From: Hysterium pulicare CBS 123377
Taxonomy: Eukaryota; Ascomycota; Dothideomycetes; Hysteriales; Hysteriaceae
Assembly: GCA_000467715.1 (NCBI GenBank)
Contig: AJFK01000323.1
Coordinates: 1 to 64,000, forward strand
Direction: 5' to 3'
Length of the DNA: 64,000 nucleotides
The position numbers and the translations under genes were made by a program. Below are positions 56,834 through 64,000 of the stretch, one piece after another (within the stretch, counting starts at the first letter, position 1; each line of letters begins with the position of its first letter). The notes beneath the pieces were generated by a model. That model was given only the letters and a program-made list of their open reading frames with translations. It was not told where the DNA came from and ran no database searches.

Positions 56834-58209
56834 ATGATTGTATGGTCCGGCATTAAGAGCCTCGTGCTACAACAAAAGAAGAAGAACGTCGAGACCAATC
56901 CTCAAAGCTTCCAAAAGAGTCAGCCTCGCATTGAGATACCCGAAACACAAACAGCTCTCCTTCTTCATGCACCTCGTCAACCATATCAGCTGACATCAAA
57001 TTATGCCCTGCCAACCCCGAAGAACAGCAGAGAGGTCCTTGTCAAGTCACAAGCGATAGGGCTGAATCCAATAGATTGGAAAGCTCCGTAAGCCGGGCGA
57101 AGTATATCACAACACCATTTACTAATGCCTAGTATTCTAGGGACTTCAACTTCGGCATACCTTCACTACCGTTCATCTCTGGGAGAGAGCTGGTTGGCCA
57201 TGTTCTCGAAGTTCCTCACAAACAATCTCGACTCAAACCTGGAGACGTGGTAATCGCAATATCGACTGACTACCGTGACTATCGAAAAGCGACATTCCAG
57301 GAATATGTGGTTGCCGCAGACTTCAACATCGTCCGCCTACCCACAAACATCCCCCCCGAATCGGGTTCCATCATCGGCGTTGCTTTCGTGGCCGCTACTC
57401 TTGCTTTAGGCATCTGCATGGGCGTTGACTTCTCTAAAGTCACCGATGGACCCGACCTGTTGCGTATCGTTCGCAAGATCGACGAGACCAAACTGCCGGA
57501 TGACATCCGTGCTGAGTGTCTTGAAGGCATCGACGACCACGAAAGAGCAAAGCAAGGAGATTACCTTGTGATCTGGGGAGGTTCGTCAGCCTGTGCTCAC
57601 GTGACAGCCCAACTTGCCAAACTGGCAGGTCTTCGTGTCATTGTTGTTGTCGACAAGCTCAAACATGGACTGAGGCTATCGAACCATGCTGCCTTAAAGC
57701 CCGATCTACTGGTGGACAGCTATGACCCGAGTAGAGCTGTTAACATAATTCGCGCAGCATCAAAAGGCTCGGCTCGATTTGGGTTCGATACAAAAGGCAA
57801 AGACACAGCTGCGGAATTGCTGAATGCTATTAAGCAAGACGATTCTATTGCTCTGGACATAGGGCGATGTATCGGTCATGCCCCAGCTGGAACGCATTTG
57901 CCTACACCCCCATCCACACCTGCGGAACAAACCCCTCAAAGATCGCATCTAGTCGGGTTGACAGGTCTTCCCAAAATACAGCCGCCTCCGGGTACAACTT
58001 TCCACAATGTGCCTATAAAACTATTCCATGAAGTCTCCGCAGTGGGTGAGGCGATGGTTCTGTGGCTGGAAAGGCTGTTGGGTCAGGGGCTTCTGACGCC
58101 GCCTGATGTGATAGATGTGGTGGAGGGACTAGAAAATGTGAACAGCGGCCTTGATAGGCTGCGAAGAGGCGAGATCAATGGTGGGAGGTTAGTTGTGAAG
58201 TTGCCGTAG
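56834..58209 (+). CDS. Zinc-free medium-chain oxidoreductase / trans-enoyl-reductase-like protein
   Basis: Exons 56834-57087 and 57141-58209 give 440 aa. It belongs to the medium-chain reductase superfamily (GroES-like plus Rossmann), the branch that includes fungal trans-acting enoyl reductases and TOXD-type proteins. The GroES-like start is TALLLHAPRQPYQLTSNYALP and EVLVKSQAIGLNPIDWKAP, continuing across the 53-nt intron into DFNFGIPSLPFISGRELVGHV. The NADPH loop is VIWGGSSACAHVTAQLAKLAG. No zinc-ligand set is seen, as expected for this branch. A fungal-type insertion of about 45 residues (TDGPDLLRIVRKIDE, then HERAKQGDYL) separates the two halves. A Pro/Thr-rich loop lies near residue 365. 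The start at 56834 is chosen because the conserved KIKSLVL-like basic N-terminus begins there. Substrate unknown. Confidence 0.82.
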
Positions 58210-58450
58210 TCCAACTGTACTCATTTTTCAGGAGATTACCTGAGCACCCGATGTCACTTCGACGTTTCTTGCCTAATTGCCCTCGCCTGCAATTACTCCA
58301 ACATAGGACTATTATCTATCTAACGCTTCGAGGATGTAATACCAAGACCCAGCAGCTATTCATTCTACTCTTATCACATTTCCTCACATATCTTCCGTCC
58401 AAAAATGACCATCACACACTATCGTATCTAGAGGACCCCAATCCAAATAT
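58210..58450. other. Convergent intergenic region
   Basis: A 241-bp gap between convergent genes. It has no feature beyond presumed 3' UTRs. Confidence 0.4.
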
Positions 58451-60107
58451 TCAAGCTACAATTACCCCCGCTTTCCCTTCTTCATTAATCTCCCCATTTT
58501 CCGGTGTATCAATCTCAGATCCTACCTCCTTCCCAACTCCAATGGATCTAATGATCAACCAGGCTGGAAAGATAGCCACACCCCACAGCGCAAAATTGAG
58601 ATACACAGCTCCGACTTCAGCAAAAAGTGTAAATGAAGTCAAACCATAGCTGAGAGCTTGCCACGCGGACTCCGTACCACGCAACAACGCAGCATAGCGG
58701 ATAACTTGCGGCTCGTCCGCTGCAAGATTGGACACGATGAAATACCTATAAATTATATCAGCAACCACGATCTTCATTTCCCACACGAGAAAATAGAAAA
58801 AGAGCATATCTTACAAGAACAGGTAATTGATCTGAAATCCGGCAGTCAATAAAATAAACACCCCAAAACTATGACCAAATCCACGGCTCGACCAATCATA
58901 CGTCGGCTGTGTGACGCGAAATCTGGTCACTAACACCGTGGCCCAGATCCACCAGGCCCCTTGAAGGATGGCGATAAAGAAGAATGAGGAGCGAGCGCGG
59001 AGACGGAGAGGGGTTTTGGTATGGTCAAGCCAGTGGCCGAGGAGATTACCGCTGATGACGGCGACGATGCCGGAGAGGAAGGAACCGAGAGCACGAGCGC
59101 GGACCGAAAACCATACTGAGAGATGTGTGAGTATGTATCATGAGTTGAAAGGGGAAATGAGGGGATAGGGAGGCTGGGAAACTTACAAGCTAAATAGGTA
59201 AAGAACACCGCCTCAGCGAATACAGCTTGACCGATCCAGAGAACGAACAAAAGGAATTTCTTAGTAAAGAATAATCTCGTCGTGGCCTTGATCTCAAACC
59301 AAGGATTTCTCAAAATCTTCAACTCTACCTTCCTCCCATCCTTCCTCTCCACCTTCTCCGGCTTGTTCAGAAATAACCCCACAAACGGTCCACTGGCCTG
59401 CAATGCAATGAAAACTAGAAATACCGTATACGACACCTTGCCCGCTTGGTCTCTGTCAGCATTCAAGCCCAGGTTGATTGCTCCTCCGAGGATTTGGCCA
59501 GAGAGACGGTAGGTGAGCCAATATCCGAGCGCTTTGCCTTTATTCCAGGGCTCGGGATAGGCAATTGCGATGGCAGCTTCAGCCATCCAGAAGACGCCGG
59601 CGGAGATGCCACAAAGTGCAGCGCCAAAAAGGGTCAGCCATTCGGTGCCGAAGCGATTGTTGGTGTAGAGACCTGCTGCGAAAGGGGCATATCCAATTCT
59701 GCCCGAGTCTTTAATATCAGCGCCTTGATTCCTATACCTCTTAATATTCGGACTTCGCTACTCACGTTCCGAATATTAACGCGCCCTTGATTCCAATGTA
59801 ATGCACAACGACACTTGAGAAATAGCATGAGATCACCATGAGACAGAATGTCAATGCGTTGGCCGAGTTCACGAGATGTGGTGAAGCTGCTCCGCCTGCT
59901 CCCAGGGAGTTCATGGCTCCCCAGATTCCGGGGGCTGCGAAGTTGCAGAGACCGAGGATGGTCATGTTGTAGAAGGTTGAGCGGTACCATTTTACTGAAT
60001 GAAAAGTCAGTGCGAGTAAGATACAATTGGATACGGAACGCACCAGGATGGTTACGGTGTGAAGAGGTTGACTCTATGGGCTCGTGTGGCTCTTCTACCG
60101 CGGCCAT
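58451..60107 (-). CDS. UNC-93-like major facilitator superfamily membrane protein
   Basis: Exons 60107-60044, 59994-59766, 59698-59187, 59115-58815 and 58745-58451 give 466 aa. The UNC-93/DUF895 branch of the MFS has about eleven to twelve membrane spans; fungal members have unknown cargo. The first span block is MTILGLCNFAAPGIWGAMNSLGAGG, typical for this branch. Further hydrophobic segments are FCLMVISCYFSSVVVHYIG, LTLFGAALCGISAGVFWMAEAA, LLFVLWIGQAVFAEAVFFTYL, LGSFLSGIVAVISGNLLGHW, HSFGVFILLTAGFQINYLFL and LNFALWGVAIFPAWLIIRSIG. The linker RKDGRKVELKILRNPWFEIKA is the central cytosolic loop. All four introns keep phase. Its place between a reductase and a monooxygenase suggests, but does not show, transport of a related metabolite. 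Confidence 0.88.
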
Positions 60108-60698
60108 TTTCTTCAACGTTCAACGAGAAGCAGATTGTTGATTTTTAACGAGTATTGGGGAAAGTTATAGAATAGTCCCGAGTTAATTGAAGCTTCCGGG
60201 AAACCCTGACGATGTCAATCGTGTGAGAGCCTGCGTTAGCTTCATCGTATATGTAGTACATTTAGTCTCGAACAAAGCCGTAGTAAGACTGACAAAATAT
60301 TTTCTGATGATGCAATGCCATCTTTTTTCAAACATCTCATCTTAAGAAAAAAGAAAAAAAAAGAATGGGACAAGGGTTGCGAAGTGCAGCGGTTCTAGCA
60401 CGCCATATTCCCTAATGCGCCGCGACGACGGGCCAACGTTCACAGCCCGCGTGTGGCCCGCGTGTGATGGCTGCGTACTAAATGATATCCTACCCTTGGA
60501 ACCTCCGAATCTTGGGTCGGCGATACTGTGGTAGAATTCTACTGTGGGTAACGAGCTTCCCAGGATCAATTTCCGTAGAAGAGCCGGATACCAGGCATCG
60601 TTTTGAACCACCTTGAGTTACGACAGTGACTGCATCCGCTGATGTCCTTGAGCATTTCATGTGTCAAAAATAGAAATTGGCGTCTATTACTGTAGCAA
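60108..60698. promoter_or_regulatory. Intergenic region UNC-93-like promoter / BVMO 3' flank
   Basis: A 591-bp gap between two minus-strand genes. It includes an A-rich run at about 60342-60365. The promoter of the transporter lies on its left side. No other feature is seen. Confidence 0.4.
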
Positions 60699-62559
60699 CT
60701 ACGGAACTTCCCACCAACTCTCATGAAGATCTCTCAAATCAATCTCCGAGGGTCGCTTCAAGTACGGCGTCATGTCAGTACTTGGGTCAAGCTCCAACTG
60801 AGTATACCCGTTGCCGAAATATGCAAATCTGTTACCGCTCTTCGTGACGTACTCATACTCCCAATCTTCCCATCGAGGCTCACGCCGTACAATAGTAACA
60901 TGCGCTGCACTGCCTGGCCAAAGTCCATGAATGCGGGCGCCCGGCACTCCGCCATTATTCCAGGAGCTGCAGTTGTCTGTAAGGGCTGTCGTGGGGAAAA
61001 ATGCATCGCAAAACTTCACAAAGTCGTCGGCAGCTTGCTTCGATGGTGTGATGGTCTTGATGCCTTGAGATGAGACCTTTCGAAGCACTTTGGCAAAGTA
61101 GGTAAGTTGTGTTTCGACACTGTGAGGCACCGTGCCCGAAGGACCTGTCGCGTGTGGACCAGCGAGGAGTAAGAGATTAGGAAGGCCAGGCGTAGCAAGA
61201 CCAAGATACGTGTAGGGAAACCCAAACTTCCCACCAGACTTCCAATCAGTCTTCAGATCAACACCTCGAGCTCTGACCGAGAAGGTTGGAGCAAGGTCAA
61301 CGTGAGCGCCTGTGGCACAGAAGATCGCATCATAATCTCGCACCTGCCCGTCCATTGTCTCAATGCCAGTTCTTGTAAATGTTTTGATGGAAGATTTGAA
61401 GAACTCGACATTATCTTCCGCAAGAGCTTCCAGATAGCCTGGTCCAGGAGTCAGACGGCGGCAGTGCGGGGAAAATTCTGGAATAAGGCCATCTAGAAGT
61501 TCAGGCTTCCGTTCGGTGCGTCTCTTCATGATCTTGATAAATAAATCCCTCATGCCAATGTTCTCTTCTGAACCTCTTAGCATGGCTCGGTATCTCCTCC
61601 AGTACTTTGCTTCGAGCTCTTTCCTAAACTTCAGGTACTCTTCAGGGTCTTTGAAAGATGCCCGCAACTCTTCAGAGTAAGGTTGGGCTTCAAAAGTCCT
61701 CTCATCGCCTGCCCAGGAGGCTGCAATCCAGGTAGGGTTTCGCGCATAGTGACCCACGTGCTTCGCAAGCTTTTGCAAGTTTGGCGTAACCTGAATTCCA
61801 CTTGCGCCGTTCCCAATCACCGCAACAGTCTTACCCGAGGGGTTGAAAGATGGGTCCCAATTTGAAGTATGCCGTAAATGCCCCCGGTACTCATTGATTC
61901 CCGGGTAGTTGGGGAGTTTCCAGGCGTTAAATCTCCCAATGGCCAGAATGACAAAGTCAAATTTCCCTTCAAAGGCTGAATTACTGCTTGCATCATGTCC
62001 ATTGATTACCCAAACGGATTCATTGTCATCCCATGCCACATCTTCCACTCGGTGACCGAGCTTAAGATAGCGGTAGACATGGTATTTCTGTGCCTGTGTT
62101 ATCCAGTACTGTGAGATTTCGGCGCCTTGCGCAAATTGCTCTGACCATTGGATGTTTGGTGAAAAGGTTGACTGGTACACGTGTGCAGGAATATCACAGC
62201 GAACACCAGGATAGATATTCTCCAGCCAAGTACCGCTCTAGGTTGTTACTATCATCAGCTAGGTGAGCGTATTTCGATACTTTGATATATCTTACCACTT
62301 CTTGATTCTTCTCGAAGATTGTCAGTTCAATGTTTGGAACCTTGACTGGAAGCAGGATTCCCGCGTTGATGCCGGCAAGTCCAGCACCGATGACAGCCAC
62401 TCTTAGCTTCCTTACTTGATCGATGCAGTGGTCCTCGAGCTTGAAGTTTGTCTTTGGGTAGTCTGGATGTACAGCTTGGCCATTCAATCCGTTCGCATGG
62501 GCTTCTTTTTGCAGAGATTCGGGAGGTTCGCCGTTGGAAACGGTTACGTGAGACGCCAT
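60699..62559 (-). CDS. FAD- and NADPH-dependent Baeyer-Villiger-type flavin monooxygenase
   Basis: Exons 62559-62296 and 62237-60699 give 600 aa. Class-B flavin monooxygenases insert oxygen next to a ketone (Baeyer-Villiger) or oxidise N/S atoms. The FAD Rossmann motif is VAVIGAGLAG (GxGxxG at residues 58-63). The BVMO fingerprint is YRGHLRHTSNWD (residues 205-216), with Tyr in place of the usual first Phe. The NADPH Rossmann motif is VAVIGNGASGIQ (near 226-237). Also present are SGTWLENIYPGVRCDIPAHVYQ at the exon junction and DAIFCATGAHVD. The C-terminus has SSWNNGGVPGARIHGLWPGSAAH, common in fungal steroid-monooxygenase-like enzymes. The upstream in-frame codon is TTG, so the ATG at 62559 is used. 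It is divergent from the MFS transporter. Confidence 0.92.
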
Positions 62560-63213
62560 TCCCGTTATGGCCAAGCGCCAAGTTGATTTTCAAGATGCAC
62601 AGAAGCGTGTTCACGTTTTCATTGTAGTCAAATGCTCAACATAAATAGCCTGCAAACCTCTGCCCATCACAGACATGCCCTATCAACTAACGGCCCGTTA
62701 TCATAGCCTTGTATTCGGCATCTCGTAGTCTCATCACGCCTGGCTCCGAGCACGTCTTCGCCCCGCCGATTAACGACATCGATCATCATCGACATCAGTC
62801 CGCATTGCCTTACTGAGGCATGCCACCTCACCATCACAAACACGTTACGCTATTACGGAGACTAGGTTACGCCAACGTGGGGGCCCAAGCCTACAAAAAC
62901 GTTCTGCGATCCCCGTCCACGGCCTTATTCCATGCATTGTACCTCCGAAGCTGGAGCAATTATGATTGAGCAACTATGATTGAGCAATTATGATTGCGCA
63001 TTCTGAGTTCTAGTTTCAGGCCAGTCATGCCGCGATTGGAGATGGTTGAGCCTATACAGGAGCACCATGACAGTGAGCTGTGGTTGCGACATGTCGATAC
63101 AGAGTGACGATTCGAGCCCTGAACTACCTGGCGGCATTATATCAAAACTTTGCATATGTGAAATCTGTTAGGGAAACATCAACTCCATTCCTTGTTTATC
63201 ATACTATACCGCG
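62560..63213. promoter_or_regulatory. Divergent promoter region BVMO / Dal5-type transporter
   Basis: A 654-bp gap between divergent start codons. It contains the three-copy 14-bp tandem repeat described separately. Shared regulation of the two genes is a reasonable inference. Confidence 0.5.
62954..62995. repeat. Three-copy 14-bp tandem repeat in a shared promoter
   Basis: Three adjacent copies of GAGCAATTATGATT (the middle one has one T-to-C change) lie about 220 bp before the transporter start and 395 bp before the BVMO start. Each copy contains ATTGAGC/GCAAT words at its junctions that resemble CCAAT-type sites. Regulatory function is inferred from position. Confidence 0.6.
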
Positions 63214-64000
63214 ATGGCAGCTGTAAAGAATGGGCGGAAATGGTATCAAATCCGGTGGTTCGCTGAAGAGGATACCCCAGAAGAACGCAAGTTGATCACC
63301 AAACTCGACTTGTTGATAGTTCCCTATGTATTCCTCTCGTACTGGGTGAAATATATTGATCAGGCGAACATAAGTATTGCACCTACACTACTGGAATCTC
63401 TTGCCAGTCCTAATTTGAGGACAGATAATGCATACGTTGGGGGCCTTAAGGAAGACTTGGGCTTTTATGGGAATCAGCTGGTTCGACTTCAGACCATGTA
63501 CACCCTGGGAGCTGTTCTCGGCCAAATTCCCTTCATGTTTTCATTCACACGTCTACCGATGTTCTGGTTGATACCCTTCCTTGACGTCACATGGGGCATT
63601 TTCACCCTTCTCCAGTATCGAGTTACCTCCTATTCCGAACTACTTGCCTATCGTTTCTTGGTAGGCTGGTTTGAGGTACGTGGCCATGCGAGATACCATA
63701 GAGCTCACTGATAAAACTAGGCTGCATACTTTCCTGCCGTTCATTACATCTTCGGTTCATGGTACCGGGGAGATGAGATTGCACGACGCGGTGGTGTATT
63801 CTATGTAGGACTTACATTGGGTACATTGACGGCAGGTCTAATCCAAGCTGGAGCCTCAGCTAGGTTGGACGGAGTCAACGGTCTTGCAGGCTGGAGATGG
63901 ATGTATATCATTTGCTCCCTTATCACAATCCCAATAGGACTTCTCGGCATAGTAGTTCTTCCAGGAACACCAGACAAACCCAATCGCTTAGTACTGAAGG
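63214..64000 (+). CDS. MFS transporter, allantoate/anion:cation symporter (Dal5-like) type, partial
   Basis: Exons 63214-63675 and 63721-64000, continuing past the window; about 247 residues are visible, roughly half of the protein. The Dal5/ACS branch imports organic anions and vitamins (allantoate, nicotinate, pantothenate-like) with protons. Features seen: a cytosolic start with EDTPEERKLITKLDLLIVPYVFLSYWVKYIDQANI, the standard first span and its Asp-Gln-Asn turn; then MYTLGAVLGQIPFMFSFTR, LIPFLDVTWGIFTLLQY and LAYRFLVGWFEAAYFPAVHYIFGSWYRGDE across the 45-nt intron; then GWRWMYIICSLITIPIGLLG. PGTPDKP is the start of the usual central loop. Substrate cannot be assigned. It is divergent from the BVMO. 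Confidence 0.87.

Noticed and set aside
54293-64000. A polyketide or nonribosomal-peptide gene cluster
   Set aside because: There is no backbone synthase or cluster transcription factor in the window; only tailoring-type enzymes and transporters are present.

Overview
This is nuclear DNA of a filamentous ascomycete (Pezizomycotina). The genes are single transcription units on both strands, with short GT-AG introns (about 45-70 nt, often with CTAAC/CTGAC-type branch sites). Typical fungal families are present: Mgm1, DUG3, PHS1, Prp19, Tfc3, AIM6, UreD, a GPI-type cell-wall protein and flavin monooxygenases. The mix of families fits Leotiomycetes best, but that placement is an inference. There is no operon structure, no recognisable tRNA or rRNA, no CRISPR array, and no transposon or virus-like element that I could support.

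Layout. 0-25 kb is mainly housekeeping: mitochondrial dynamin MGM1 (partial), an NmrA-like sensor, the glutathione-degradation subunit DUG3, importin-alpha, the telomere protein POT1, a UPF0643-like protein, a GNAT acetyltransferase, a decayed secreted-protein gene, the fatty-acid-elongation dehydratase PHS1, a SUMO-motif-bearing RING protein, PRP19 and a secreted GH31 alpha-glucosidase. 25-48 kb holds an F-box-like protein, an orphan, the very large TFIIIC subunit TFC3, a small basic coiled-coil protein, AIM6, the urease accessory protein UreD, a cell-wall protein and a polyglutamine protein. 48-64 kb is more accessory: a frameshifted butanediol-dehydrogenase-type gene, an unknown membrane glycoprotein, an FMN-dependent (NtaA/DszA-type) monooxygenase, an enoyl-reductase-like oxidoreductase, an UNC-93-like transporter, a Baeyer-Villiger-type monooxygenase and a Dal5-type transporter that runs off the end.

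How the genes relate. The left part looks like unlinked core genes that share divergent promoters (MGM1/NmrA, importin-alpha/POT1, GH31/F-box). The right 10 kb could be a small catabolic or secondary-metabolism group. It has two divergent pairs (FMN monooxygenase with reductase; BVMO with transporter), a second transporter between them, and a three-copy 14-bp repeat in the BVMO/transporter promoter. This grouping is inference from content and arrangement. I found no system that is clearly novel. The most checkable oddities are the two broken host genes, a GC-AG intron needed to read POT1, a 13-nt internal micro-exon, an in-frame stop-free intron in PRP19, and very small first exons that carry catalytic or cofactor residues. 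Exon boundaries were placed by hand from splice signals, reading phase and family resemblance.
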